A stretch of 64,000 bases of DNA from Apoda limacodes (lineage: Eukaryota; Arthropoda; Insecta; Lepidoptera; Limacodidae). The DNA lies in the NCBI GenBank assembly GCA_946406115.1, contig OX291540.1, positions 8,552,563 through 8,616,562 of the forward strand, in the 5' to 3' direction. A program made the translations under genes and the position numbers. Below the pieces are notes generated by a model, which was not told the DNA's origin, searched no databases, and saw nothing but the letters and a program-made list of their open reading frames with translations. Positions 11,343 to 22,133 of the stretch are shown in pieces; positions within the stretch are counted from its first letter, which is position 1, and every line of letters starts with the position of its first letter.

Positions 11343-13702
11343 TTCACTAACATAATAAAAAGTAAATTATTATGTTATTCTTAAGTAGATAAAAATAAAT
11401 AAAAACAAACTTACTCTGTTGATGTCTTGATTTGTCAGGTTATCTCGAGTCAAATTAGTTTTGAGACAGTAGCAATCCATTCGCATTACATTATTAATAA
11501 ATAAAACACATACGTAATTCATTAGGTAGTACTCTTATTCACTTGTCAATCAGTATGTTAAAATAATTGTTCGAACACCTCTTGGGTAAAAATTGAACTT
11601 ACAGTCACTCAAAAGATGTATTTAAAATCTAGCCATTAAAAAAGTTTGTTTGAAAACAATCATGCGAATGTTTAAAAAAATATGAATTAAATGTTTGTAA
11701 AGACGTCCACCGAGAACACGGCACAAACCGATATAGCAATAGCGGGAGGACATGGAACGCGCCGCTGGCAATTTCATCTCAATCTTGCCCGTCGAAACGA
11801 GACAGTAACACGACAATAAACGGTTGTAAAACGTCAAGAACGAAAGAGATAACAACATTCTCATTATGCTCGCGTCTAACTTGACATTCAGGCTCTCTGT
11901 CTCGTTCGCACACAAAGTTATTTCCGTACAAATTGTATCAGGTTGTATACGAACGCCATCCCTTTCTGGTATGGATAGTGCTAACCAGATAATGTCTTAA
12001 TCGCATTTTCTTAGCGCTATGCTGACTGATGCACTAACATAAACAATGATAATTAATGGATTTGCGTTAGTGATAAAAGTTTTCTTATTGAGTCAGCTAT
12101 CATACATGACTCAGTATTTTTTTGTTGCCAGAAGGACTTTTCCATTTGCTATTACTTACAGTTTAAATGAATACGTCCTTTATTGTTCATGAGTTAAAAC
12201 TCTAGGGTAAGGACCTGTTTATTCTTATGTATGAAATAATACTTTTCATCAATATTTATAAATTATACTCATAATTATGACAGGGAACTGAAGATGCCTA
12301 ATATGAAGAATAAAATTGAAAACTTGTTTAATTTAAACCTTTTATACATATGAGTAAATCTCAAGTAGCTCCTAATTTGCCTTCGCTGGAATACTGAGGT
12401 CCTAACTCTTCTCTACTAAAAATACGTTTAATCCCTTTATTCTTTTCTTAAATTATTTTAATTTATAAGGTCATCTATCCTTGCTTGATGCTAAAAACCT
12501 CATCTCGATAGTCGCAAGTATATAATATACTTAATATGTATGTAACATACTTGTTTACTTACAGTAAAACACTTATCTTTAGGAGTCAAACAAGCACAAA
12601 TATTGAAAGCATTGAAAATTTGGTATCTAATTAAGCTGCCACATTGATTTACCTACTCTTACTTCAATTTCTTATGTTTTTGTTTGTATTCAATAATATC
12701 TACATATTTTTATGAATATGCAAAACAATTTATATTTTTATTATTACCTTTAGTAGGAAAGGGCAATTTTGAATAGATAATTTAGTATTAAAGACTTAAG
12801 ATACTATAAGAAATTTAAGCATATTTAAACGAATTGTAAGGTCAAAAAAATTACGCATAGAAAATATGACTAAAGTCGGACTAAATAATTATATTATCTA
12901 TTTGTAAAGTGGAGGGTAAATACTCATCTCGACTACGCGTTTACGGTGCGCTGTAGACTATGCAAATATTTAGCTTTTCGATGACAGGGCGCTGACAACT
13001 CAAGTAATATATTTTCTGGGAAATCAAACAAAAATTCCTTAACTACACAGAAGCTGAACTAGTTTTGAGTTAGACAACATTTAATGAAATCTTTCTGGCT
13101 TGATTGACAATGACCACACGAACAACGAAAAAAATTACACAAAATTTATATGAAAAAATTAATAGAATTAGACAGGTATTATTATAAGACCGTATTAAAG
13201 CTATAATACCCAAAAAAAATGGACTTGGATGTCTACCAAACCAAATAAACCATTTTTGATTGCTTTGTTTAACTGTTCGAGCATCGAGTGAAACCTAGCT
13301 TTTATGTGAGTTTTCGTTTAGAAGCAAATATCATAAAAAACTAAGAAGAAAAACAATGAAATAACTTTTATATAATTGCTATTCAAAAGTGTACAACAAT
13401 TTTAATATTTAAATACTTTTTTAAAATTCTTTCTTTGATGCATTAAAATTTTCTTTTTAAATATAATTTTATGATTTTCCACTTACATTAGCATTATTTT
13501 AACTATCTCTATAAATCTCCCTTTTTACTTTTATTTTTTCTACGGCTAGAAACACAAGTTCTAGGACCTACTTAGCCCGGAGAAAAAGATAAAATTTAGA
13601 AACATTATTTGTGTATAATTTTCAATTCGAAGGTAGTACAAAGTTTTTATATCAGAAGTGTGGTTTTATAAAATCTCTTAGTAATTTTTAAGAACTATTA
13701 AA
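11343..13702. other. Non-coding stretch with a GC-richer island
   Basis: The island at about 11.70-11.96 kb contains GAACGCGCCGCTGGCAATTT and CGTCGAAACGAGACAGTAAC. It gives a 97-codon minus-strand ORF (11622-11915) with no recognisable feature. The remainder is AT-rich. No gene is supported. Confidence 0.4.
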
Positions 13703-13957
13703 ATGTATTTAGTAAAATCTAAAACACAAGGAGCCGAATGTAACGTCAGTAAAAATCTCATGATCAATCAAGAAAGCATGTCAACAGAATGCGTTAAATT
13801 CCCATTAGTCGCAAAGCTGCCCTATGAATCATGCATAAGTTACTTGGAGGTAGCCAGCTCTTTGAAAACTAACATGGAGTGCAATCCCTGTATGTCTTAC
13901 TTAATGCATATCCAACAAAAAGACAGAACCGCGTCTTGCATCGATAGAACAACGTGA
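13703..13957 (+). CDS. Hypothetical small ORF, 84 aa, six cysteines
   Basis: The ORF starts at an ATG preceded by AAA (a favourable insect context) and is less AT-biased than its flanks. The protein (MYLVKSKTQGAECNVSKN...) has six cysteines, including a CNPC pair near residues 60-63. It has no signal peptide or membrane segment, so a secreted cysteine-rich peptide is unlikely unless an upstream exon exists. A possible AATAAA lies about 85 bp after the stop, near 14,044. I recognise no family. It could be a small gene, an exon or chance. Confidence 0.2.
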   Translation: MYLVKSKTQGAECNVSKNLMINQESMSTECVKFPLVAKLPYESCISYLEVASSLKTNMECNPCMSYLMHIQQKDRTASCIDRTT

Positions 13958-15184
13958 CAGCAACATCGTTACAAAATATTGTGAACAACCTAACTTACTA
14001 CACTTACATGATTTTTGCTTTCAAAAAGAAAGGGCAGTTTTAAATAAAATGTTACAGTATTAAGAGGATTTTAGAAATGTACCTGTCTTCAATACGGTCC
14101 GAATGAAATGTTTCAAGAAATAAGACGCGATACAATGAGCAATCGTGGTAAAGCAACTAAACTCGAAAGCTCAAAGGACTTGTGCTGTATTTTGTTTTGT
14201 CGGAGCGAGATAACTTGATCACCACTGCAGTGTACAAAATGACATTTAAAATTAGTATGAAACCAATTTGAACTCTATCATTACTACCGATACAGTTTAC
14301 AGTCCACAAAAAACTAATACGTAAGTCGTTCCAGATCGGACACATTGTAAAAAGAACAATTTACAAGTTCGTCTGGCGCAGAAAGAGACGAGAGACAAAT
14401 ATACTTAAAGGTAGAAAAGGATAGCAAACGAAGCGTGGACCGCTTTTGAGGCTGTGTATTTTTTTGAATTATTATGCCGGTTACGATCTTTAATTAAGAC
14501 ATTTGTGCATTTATAATGAAATAACAATATGAGTCAACGTTACTGGCACCTCCTAAACCCGTACCGTGAAGTGTTTGACCTTAGATTAAAATATTTAAAA
14601 ATGGAATGGGCAAACGTTGTTTTTATTTTGTCATTTTTTTCGTTAAACACTGTAGGTTTTTCGGTTGATGTATTTTTATTAGTCTGCCGTGACATTTCCA
14701 ATTACTAATCATAAGGTTTTTAATGTGAAATTTATTAAAGGGTTAAAAATTTGAATAAATTTGTTTGATATAGACATTATCTGACACTGACAGAAAAGAC
14801 CTCACACACTGTAAAATCTGAGAAAAAGAACTTTAACTCGAAGTACCCAATTGAATAAATTATTGTTTTAGCAGGTCAATACTCTTTACGTATTAACAAG
14901 TATAACAGGCATTTATAACATAAAATTTAACTAAAATTATATAAATCTAAACTAATTTAAATCCTACAAATAAATTTATAACCTAAACAGCATATCATAT
15001 TCTTTAATTAAAGCAGCTCTTACTTAGTGCCACTTTTCCAAAATGACTGATTTGGCCAAAACTGCCACCTAGGTTTTTCGAGAACAAAATTTATATTTTT
15101 TATCTATGTATTTCTCCGTCCTCATTTGTCCAAGTGTCATAAAATGTCTCAAATTTACCTTAACTACCTACTAGCTGGCTTAGA
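13958..15184. other. Non-coding AT-rich stretch
   Basis: A 62-codon minus-strand ORF (14157-14345) has no recognisable feature. No repeat or RNA is recognised. Confidence 0.45.
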
Positions 15185-15187
15185 TAC

Positions 15188-15270
15188 AATATAGATTACA
15201 ATTTACAACGTTAAATAATTTAATATCGATACAATATACATTACAACGTTTAATAATTTAATACAAATGT
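15188..15270 (+). repeat. Short imperfect tandem duplication
   Basis: The block ATTACAATTTACAACGTTAA followed by ATAATTTAATA is repeated about 45 bp later as ATTACAACGTTTAATAATTT. It is a local duplication, not a recognised family. Confidence 0.5.
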
Positions 15271-15417
15271 AAGGTAGATTACAACTTCACCAAAATAGGA
15301 CAATAAAAGAGCATGCATAATTTTCATAAAAACTATAACAAACATAATAATACATTATGATACAAGTGAGCCAAGTTGGTAATTATACACGATACAGGAT
15401 TTAGGGCATAATAGAGC

Positions 15418-15444
15418 CAAGTGTGTGTGTGCCGAACACACTTG
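15418..15444. repeat. 9-bp inverted repeat around CACTTG
   Basis: CAAGTGTGT and ACACACTTG form a perfect 9-bp stem with a 9-nt loop. Related CACTTG-bearing blocks occur near 15.88 kb and 16.01-16.03 kb. Confidence 0.45.
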
Positions 15445-16206
15445 TAAGGAAAAATTAAATAAAATTCTTAAACTTATTTTGTCAGTAAGTTTTAAAGTAC
15501 TTATAGATAAAGAGTTGAACTGACCTCGGTTGCCAGGTACTGGCTATCCGGAGCTTGTTTCAAAAACGTCATTATATGAGGTATATAATCGTCGTGTCTT
15601 GGACTGAGCGTGTCATTAGAAACGAAGTCTGGTTGAAATATGTTCTTATGTCAACACAATTTTTAGTCTTAATAGGTTATTTTAACATGATATAGATACA
15701 CCACAGCGAGAAAGGCTGGTATTTATTGGCACTTCATTAAAATAAGCCAAAAATACAATCTCAATCTCAATACAAAAAATACATTGACTGAAAATTTTTG
15801 CTGTCCAATTAATGAATTTTTCGTAGGGCGTAATTCAGCAAAGTGTGTATTGAGCAGAGCTCACGATTCTCATTTCAACACACTTGAATGGTAGTAAATA
15901 CTTAAATTACTGTTAAAATGTTGTAAAAAGTTGTATTTATTTTTCCCAAAATAATAATAGTTTATAGGATTTCTTAAAAACAAACTTTTAAAAAATCTAT
16001 AAAGTAAAAGGCACTTGTCATTGCCGCACAAGTGTATAATGGGCGCTTAAAAGGTGCAGTTAAGGCTGCTTTAAAATTAAGTGAATTGAAAACTTCATTA
16101 AGCGATGATGACATTCCTTTTCAAAAACAAAAGCAAACTACAACTACTTAGCACAATTTGTCTAAACATAAATAATGTTCAGACAAATTATCTATATGTT
16201 TTTTTC
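15445..16206. other. Non-coding stretch (upstream of candidate exon)
   Basis: AT-rich sequence leading to a polypyrimidine tract at 16,199-16,206. No gene is seen. Confidence 0.45.
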
Positions 16207-16208
16207 AG

Positions 16209-16326
16209 CGCGCCGCCCGCGCTTGATGAAGCAAACCTACTGGCCACACAGCCGCCATTTGCCTATATTTTAGTCCCACTAAACAAATATCACCCATTAT
16301 GCACGAGTGCAGCTTTGGTAAAGTAA
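16209..16326 (+). CDS. Candidate terminal coding exon with acceptor, stop and poly(A) signal
   Basis: A clear 3' splice acceptor (TATGTTTTTTTCAG, ending at 16,208) is followed by a GC-rich start. One frame, with one leftover base at the splice, stays open from here: APPALDEANLLATQPP, then FAYILVPLNKYHPLCTSAAL, ending VK and a TAA at 16,324-16,326. An AATAAA lies 48 bp downstream at 16,374. Acceptor, switch in composition, stop and poly(A) signal in the right order make a terminal exon plausible. The frame also reads upstream to an ATG at 16,105, but that part is AT-driven and lies across the acceptor. The product is unknown, and no upstream exon is identified. Confidence 0.35.
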
Positions 16327-16373
16327 AAAGAACGTGTGTTTTATAGGTTGCATTATGAACCTAAAAACGATAC

Positions 16374-16379
16374 AATAAA
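16374..16379 (+). terminator. Candidate poly(A) signal AATAAA
   Basis: It lies 48 bp past the TAA of the candidate terminal exon at 16,209-16,326. AATAAA is frequent by chance in AT-rich DNA, so its weight depends on that exon. Confidence 0.25.
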
Positions 16380-16867
16380 AGACGCAAGCATGTTGTAAAA
16401 ATAAAATAAGTTGATACAAAGAAGCCCAAATATTCTTACTTTAGGTTTCTTTCATATTCAATGTATACAGTCTAATTTAACTGTACAACTAAATCCGATG
16501 TCTTCTCCGCGAACTGCAGTACGAGGTTGTTCAAGAGAAAAGTGATAGAATTTTAAAAGGGATGGTGTTGTGTGTCTAATACTAGGCATCACGGGGGCCG
16601 TCAGCTGGTTATAGCTTCACTTGACGGTATAAAAGAATCCAATCTTAAATTATTAACTATTAAATATTGGAATATTTAAACTTAGAAACTAACCTTTGTT
16701 TGGAAGTTAGTAAATGTTATGGTTATTAAAGTTATTTGGTATGTATTTAGATATACATACGTATATATTAAATTGCACTTATCATCGTGTATTTAGGTAC
16801 GTTGATTTGACTTAAAGAAGAAATAATAATACGCATGCCGTATTATTAATTTACTATTATAATAATA
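16380..16867. other. Non-coding stretch with a small hairpin
   Basis: TAATAATACG and CGTATTATTA form a 10-bp stem with a 5-nt loop at about 16,825-16,849. No gene is seen. Confidence 0.45.
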
Positions 16868-17130
16868 CATGCACAAGGAGCTCGTGTCCCAGTAACATTC
16901 GTCTATCGGAAAAGATATGCGAAGTTAAGCAACGTCCGGAGTGATTAGTCATTGTATGGGTGACCGTCTAGTGGTTTATTATTCTGAGCTTCTGCTTCGG
17001 AGGCAAGGGCATCGTACTTGGGCATAAACCATTGGTTCTGGTTGTTGTCATAATATAACAGCAGTGATTAAGTCAAGTCAGAGCCTTATGGGCGGTATGA
17101 AAATTTTGACAGTCAATTTACCAATAGTCC
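16868..17130 (+). mobile_element. 5S-rRNA-derived SINE, degraded
   Basis: The head retains 5S rRNA internal promoter blocks: GAAGTTAAGCAACGTCCGG (A-box region) and TGTATGGGTGACCGTCTAG (C-box region). It then departs from 5S into GTGGTTTATTATTCTGAGCT and CTGCTTCGGAGGCAAGG, and a body including TGGTTCTGGTTGTTGTCATA and AAGTCAAGTCAGAGCCTTAT. The 5S head followed by a non-5S tail defines a 5S-derived (SINE3-type) element rather than a 5S gene. The 5' third of a true 5S gene (ending in the usual GGTTCTCGTCCGATCACCGA block) is poorly preserved. It is presumably silent. Confidence 0.65.
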
Positions 17131-17274
17131 CTTCACTGCTAAGTTACCATGACTTGTCTTAATGTTTTGTATTCCGACCGAATAGTACCAACAAAAGCAT
17201 TATGCTCTTCAAAGTCTAAGTTCGTAATAACAAAATATTTCCTAAATACCCTTTCACTTCTCTTACTGAAAAGA

Positions 17275-17455
17275 TCTATACTAACATTATAAATGCGAAA
17301 GTAAATCTCTCTGCCTGTCCTTTACCTGTTCACGCTTAAACCTCTGAACCGATGTAGATAGGTTAGGTTTGGAGATAGTGTCAGTCCCGGGGAAGGACGT
17401 AGCGTAGTTTTTTTTCCGATAATTTAAAAGTTCCCGCGGGAATAACTATAAGTGA
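17275..17455 (+). mobile_element. Lepidopteran dispersed repeat, 'TATAAATGCG' family, copy 2
   Basis: It starts CTATACTAACATTATAAATG, followed by CGAAAGTAAATCTCTCTGCC, AACCTCTGAACCGATGTAGA, GTCAGTCCCGGGGAAGGACG and TTCCCGCGGGAATAACTATA. The order matches the copies at 9.35 and 23.47 kb. No coding capacity. It ends about 110 bp before the LINE remnant and may belong to a nested repeat cluster. Confidence 0.6.
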
Positions 17456-17569
17456 CCTATAGCTACAGCTTTAGCTTGCTGTAGCAAATTTCATTAATAT
17501 ACGGTGAACAGGAAAATATTCAATCAAGTTACAGTAATCTCCTTCCTGGACTTCGACTTTGACGGGATT

Positions 17570-17905
17570 AACGAATATTGAAAAACTATGCAAAAAACCA
17601 GGCAGTGCCTGCTTCGCCCTCGAGCGTCTGTCAAATGTGGTATCCAGGGAGGCGGTCCGCGCGTGTTACTTTGCGATGGTTCACTCGCTGCTGCAGTACG
17701 GGGTGCGTCTTTAGGATGCAGTAACGAGCGGTCAGAGCGATCGTCAAAATAAGTCAGGTAACTTTAGCAAGAACTCATTTTGAGGCGCTTAAAATATTAA
17801 CTATGCCTTCACTACTTATCTTGACCATTGCAGAGAGCGTATTCATATTTTAAAAAAATGTGACAGACACCAGTATAAAACCCGGATCGTTGATTCGCTT
17901 TTAAC
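17570..17905 (+). pseudogene. LINE reverse transcriptase remnant (Jockey/CR1-type C-terminus)
   Basis: Plus-strand translation gives KLCKKPGSACFALERLS, then REAVRACYFAMVHSLLQYGV followed by an in-frame TAG. This matches the region after the RT palm in Jockey/CR1-type LINEs (pattern ACFALR...AYYALFHSHLSYGI). After a frameshift, FEALKILTMPSLLIL (about 17,780-17,825) matches the later conserved block KxLxILTLPSLYI. The intact LINE at 60-62 kb shows the equivalent block (FSYFHSLMTYGILLWG). Stops and frameshifts show it is dead. It carries no RT catalytic motif, so only the 3' coding part was inserted or survived. Confidence 0.75.
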
Positions 17906-18020
17906 AGCACGCTGTAGTCTGGAAAAATCAAAGAAACTAATACAGGTGATAGGACCGATGGTGAATAACAACTAACCAAGTAGCGTGCGTGACTGGTGCT
18001 GCAAGTGTTAATTGTTTAAA

Positions 18021-18476
18021 AAACAATCTGAAGCGCTAGCTTTTCGAGCAAAAGATAAAAAAACAGACTGAAGCGCTGGCTTGTCGCTTGTTGAACAAAC
18101 GTTTAAAAACAGACTGAAGCACTGGCTTGTCGCTTGTTGAACAAACGTTTAAAAACAGACTGAAGCACTGGCTTGTCGCTTGTTGAACAAACGTTTAAAA
18201 ACAGACTGAAGCGCTGGCTTGTCGCTTGTCGGACAAACGTTTAAAAAACAGACTGAAGCACTGGCTTGTCGCTTGTTGAACAAACGTTTAAAAACAGACT
18301 GAAGCACTGGCTTGTCGCTTGTCGAGCAAACGTTTAAAAAACAGACTGAAGCGCTGGCTTGCCGCTTGTCGTACAAACGTTTAAAAAACAGACTGAAGGT
18401 CTGGCTTGTCGCTTGTCGAGCAAACGTTTAAAAACAGACTAAAGCGCTGGCTTGTCGCTTGTCGAGCAAACGTTTT
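18021..18476 (+). repeat. 46-47 bp minisatellite, about 10 copies
   Basis: CAGACTGAAG recurs at 18,064, 18,110, 18,156, 18,202, 18,249, 18,295, 18,342, 18,389 and (as CAGACTAAAG) 18,435, giving periods of 46 or 47 bp. A degenerate first copy precedes them. The unit reads CAGACTGAAGCGCTGGCTTG, TCGCTTGTTGAACAAACG, TTTAAAAA. Copies vary at a few sites (GCGCTGG/GCACTGG, TTGAAC/TCGAGC). A 75-codon minus-strand ORF inside is a by-product of the repeat and changes frame with the 46/47-bp steps. Confidence 0.9.
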
Positions 18477-19553
18477 ATAGCATTAAAGAATGTCCAGATG
18501 CCTAAGTATAATAAAGGTACCTACATATTAATTTATTACAATTCCTATATTTTTAGTTTTATCTTATTGATATTTTTTTAATGTAAAATTGATATAACAC
18601 ATTTTTTTTTTGATTGTATTATTAGTTGTAAAACTAACAACCTCTAGGTAGTATATACCAATGCTTAGAAATTATCTTAATGTAATGTACATTGTACATA
18701 ATATGAATGACGTGTAACACTAACTATTATTAATAAAGAATGTCTGAATGTATGAACGCCTCCTCTTCCACACGATAACCGAATATAGGGCGGGCGGAGC
18801 CGCTGGCAAAATCTATGTTACTATATATGTTAATCTCTTAATTGTATGGTATTAACACTGAAAGAAATTTGTTTTTGGAATCCACCTGTATGCAATATCA
18901 GTGAATTTATAAACATAAACAATCTCACGGTTTCTCTACCTACGGGTAAGTTACAAGAATTCACCAATCAGCAAATCTGCAGCTGTGTAGCTGCGTTGCT
19001 TAAAACATGTCTTTACTAACCAGCTAGATCTAAGTAGATTATACAGGAGGATATAGAAACCAGATAAAAAAAATACCTAGATAGGAAATACTTATTTGAA
19101 TGCATAGATACAAAATAATGTTGACTTTTAAACAATACGTCCGGCAGTATGTTCACTGAAAAAAATATTTAACCAAACTCTTTCGGCTATTTCAGTTATA
19201 ACCAGAATTTGATTAGACATTATTAACGTTATGTTCTTTCTACTATTCGGTTTATCTATAAAAAACACAACAGATAATGTTATTTTGAATTTGGCTAAGT
19301 GTAATCACATGTTTATTTACCCCACAAAAGTAAACAAACCTAAGTGATCACAGGTAAATAAACTGTTTATCTAATTTTAATCGTAATCATTAATAATATG
19401 CAACAAAAACCAAGACCAAGCTTCTAGCAAATACTTTGATTAGCCCTAACAATATCAACCTTTTAATAATGGTTTACTGTTATTAGACCTTTTTTTGTCT
19501 CATACAACCTATTAATATGTAGACAAAATCAACTACTATTAAAAAAAAAAGTA
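18477..19553. other. Non-coding AT-rich stretch
   Basis: A short GC-rich patch at about 18.77-18.81 kb (GGGCGGGCGGAGCCGCTGG) resembles the 3' part of a dispersed repeat. No gene is seen. Confidence 0.45.
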
Positions 19554-19609
19554 TGACGTCACGCGTCCTACATCGCGCTATTGAAGTTTCTTCGATAGTC
19601 GCATATATA
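19554..19609 (+). promoter_or_regulatory. Candidate promoter: CRE palindrome plus TATA box
   Basis: A perfect CRE/ATF palindrome TGACGTCA lies at 19,554-19,561. A TATATA core lies 43 bp downstream at 19,604-19,609 (CATATATAC), and the DNA turns GC-rich directly after it. This order is what an inducible TATA promoter would show. The expected start would be near 19,634. No initiator consensus stands out. Confidence 0.35.
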
Positions 19610-19633
19610 CAAACCGAATCGCAAGTGAGACCA

Positions 19634-19753
19634 AAGCGTTCTCCAGGCAAAACTTCTCACCTGGCGGGGAATTCCTTACTACCGCCACTTTAAAGTTGGT
19701 GACTGAGCTGAACAAATTTGACGCACCTTCCGCCGCAGCCCTTCATCTACCAG
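19634..19753 (+). other. Candidate first exon ending in a splice donor
   Basis: This is a GC-rich segment in AT-rich flanks. It ends CTACCAG with GTATAT following at 19,754, an acceptable insect donor. The coding state is unclear. One ATG-less frame is open across it and reads protein-like sequence (SPGGEFLTTATLKLVTELNK, then FDAPSAAALHLP). A different frame gives a 46-codon ORF from an ATG at 19,553 that starts upstream of the TATA box. It could be a 5' UTR exon, part of a coding exon or a non-coding RNA exon. Confidence 0.3.
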
Positions 19754-20006
19754 GTATATCTGTTATCAACATAAGGTATGTTTACTTCAAAAATGTTTTG
19801 AGCAAGATATAACATAACCTGCGGTAAAGTATAAAGAAACGTTTTTATAAGATGTAAGTAATGTTGTGAAGTAATATACATCAATTGTTCAGTTAGAAAA
19901 TTAGCAAAACTGATTTTGGTTAGGTATTGCATTAGTTATGTAGTCATTTTTTTTAAGTTACACGTAGACGTAAGTTCGGTTACACCTAACGAACTATTTT
20001 TTTCAG

Positions 20007-20160
20007 TATTATATGTACGTTGCTAAAGCCAGACGTCGTATGTGATGGTAGCCGGATCTTTACCGGGTATTCTTAGCACCCCCTGCTCCAATATTACCTT
20101 GACCCTTACAATAGCCATCAATAGTAGGCTGCCGGAGACTAGGGGCAAATAATAAAGAAG
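20007..20160 (+). other. Candidate second exon after a 253-bp GT-AG intron
   Basis: An acceptor CTATTTTTTTCAG ends at 20,006, giving a 253-bp intron from 19,754. The following sequence is GC-rich and open in one frame (CTLLKPDVVCDGSRIFTGYS) to a TAG. AATAAA occurs near 20,149. The part after 20,065 may instead be the tail of an old SINE (it ends AAAGAAGAAG). Joining phases do not give an obvious long protein. Confidence 0.25.
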
Positions 20161-20721
20161 AAGGGACATGAATTTTTTTTCTACCACGTAATGCTGGTAA
20201 TTGCCGCGCTTGGCATGCGTGTTGACGATTGGTGGTTGCAGTTGTTATAAGTACTCAAAATGATGCTTTTGCTCACCATATGGTAAATATTCTGTATAAT
20301 ATAAGAATTAGAGTTCTACTTACGTTAGGGTTGCCATTATTAACGGGAACTGATACGGGTCGTTTAGAGTGCTATCTCTCGAGTTTAGCAATAAGTTTAA
20401 AAAAAAAATATGTTTTGGTCCATTTAATATTTTTTTTCATTAAACTGACGATTTGAAACAGTCGTATATCTTTTTCCCTTTAAACGAGGAATTCTGATAT
20501 GTATGTATATAATCTGAATCTCTGAAACGGCTCCAACGATTTTCATGCAATTAAGCATGCAGGCAGCGTGTCTCGGGGGCTATAAATCGATCTAGCCAGG
20601 ATTCATTTTTAGAAAACGTCGTTTATCCGTGTTTCCCAGCAATGATAAACTGAAAAATATAACTGTTCCTGACATCTATTGGCGAGTATTAATACTATTA
20701 TTTTTACCAACACAGCAACAG
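20161..20721. other. Non-coding stretch
   Basis: A 75-codon plus ORF (20229-20456) has no recognisable feature. At 20,671-20,690 the block GACATCTATTGGCGAGTATT is of a type common in lepidopteran repeats. No gene is supported. Confidence 0.4.
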
Positions 20722-20799
20722 TAAAGCCACTTAACAATAGATGGCGCTGTTAAGCAACACTAAAGCTATTTGACAATAGATGGCGTTGTTAAAAAAAAC
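20722..20799 (+). repeat. Two-copy 39-bp tandem repeat
   Basis: TAAAGCCACTTAACAATAGA with TGGCGCTGTTAAG is followed 39 bp later by TAAAGCTATTTGACAATAGA with TGGCGTTGTTAAA. The ACAATAGATGGCG core is inverted relative to CATCTATTGGCG at about 20,673. Confidence 0.7.
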
Positions 20800-21304
20800 T
20801 AGCAAAGCTCGATCCCCAGGTACTTTATCAAAAAACGGGACAAAATAGCAATACAAGGTTCTTAAATATGGTGACAGTCCTGGCGCAACATATGCTAACC
20901 CTAACTTACGTAGAACAGTTTTCCAAACAGTCCATCCGTTCAACAGAAGTCTCCTTAATAAAAATATATATTTTACTATTGCTGATTAAAAAAATTAATT
21001 ACACAAGTGAGGAAAAAGGGATTTTTTTGGAGGCAAAAAGTTGGATCACCTGCGGAGCGAGTTACACATAGAGCCTGAAATATTATTTTTAAGGGTAAAG
21101 CGTTTTTCTCAGTGTAATAGGTGAACAAAATGACGCGGTTCGAGTGATAATGATAAAATAACAAAGAAGTTTAACCCGACTGTACAATCCACCCACCAAA
21201 TATAATGAATTTAATTTTAATTTTTTTATTTCTAGGTGCATAAGTGCGAGCAACAACTCGTATAGATTTGAAATTGGTAATTTGAAATTAAAAAAAACAA
21301 TTGG
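20800..21304. other. Non-coding stretch with small shadow ORFs
   Basis: Overlapping ORFs of 60-70 codons on both strands (20.73-21.16 kb) show no recognised protein. Confidence 0.4.
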
Positions 21305-21450
21305 TACCCTCCTCCTTTTGGCTTCTCCGTAGTAGTCGGGTAAACATTACAAGGGAGCAAAGTGATATTTTTGCAGCAACGAGAGATTCAATATAAGTCG
21401 CCCGAGCTAAAAATATTTTGTGACCGAGTTATACAGTCTACTATTTTTAG
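21305..21450 (+). mobile_element. Dispersed repeat fragments shared with 31.1 kb and 56.1 kb
   Basis: CCTCCTTTTGGCTTCTCCGT and AGTCGGGTAAA resemble CCTCCTTTTGCTTCACCGCA with AGTCGGATAAA at 31.11 kb. TTTTGTGACCGAGTTATACA with GTCTACT matches TTTTGTGACCGAGTGATACA with CTCTACT at 56.12 kb. Both are fragments of dispersed families of unknown class. Confidence 0.5.
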
Positions 21451-22065
21451 ATACTACAGTGTTTTATGATACAACACATAAACTTATTTAATATTTAAAA
21501 AGGTATTATATTGTATTGTACAAAGTAAAAGTACATTTATAATGATTTATAATGATATTTGGTCAGCAAACATCTTCCAAAAAAGATTTTGCTCTATTTT
21601 CATTTTGTATAACGATGAAATTATTATACCTTTCAACAATAATAGTGTATATATACGACTTTTTCGGGAATTAAAGGGGTATACAATTATGTAAAACATT
21701 TATAGTATATGTTCTAATGATTTCCGGTGTTAATACAATAACTTTTTTCTGCTACCTTCAATAAAAAGTTCCATTACATACCTACTCGAAATTAGTTTCG
21801 AAAATAGAACATTCTGTATGGGCCGCGGTGCGAAATATCTCACAGATCGGTACGAAATATTGGTTGAAATTTCATTTCGTACTCGGTCGCAGCAGTATAA
21901 TTATCACATCTGTATTATCCTGGCCATTTCACCCCTCGCCGCGGGACATGGTTATTGTAATAAACTAACAAAGTGGCGGGAAAATAACGTTTTTTTCTAA
22001 AGTGATGCTGATAAAGAATTAGGATCGGACTTCCAGGTAGTAGTAAAAGTAGCATTTGTAGCGAG

Positions 22066-22133
22066 TACAAAATCGCTTTTATTACCCTCGGAATTGAAAG
22101 CTTGCTTCTGGTAATAAAAAGCGTCATTTTGTA
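22066..22133. repeat. Inverted repeat, about 22-bp imperfect arms
   Basis: TACAAAATCGCTTTTATTAC (from 22,066) pairs with GTAATAAAAAGCGTCATTTT ending GTA at 22,133, with about 23 nt between the arms. MITE-end-like. It lies beside a repeat-like block starting near 21.82 kb. Confidence 0.55.

Noticed and set aside
16868..17000. Functional 5S rRNA gene
   Set aside because: Only the internal promoter blocks are conserved. The 5' and 3' ends do not pair, and the sequence runs into a SINE tail.
18149..18376. 75-codon minus-strand ORF with repeated QSVF/LFNKRQASASVCF blocks
   Set aside because: It is a translation of the 46-47 bp minisatellite; period changes shift the frame.
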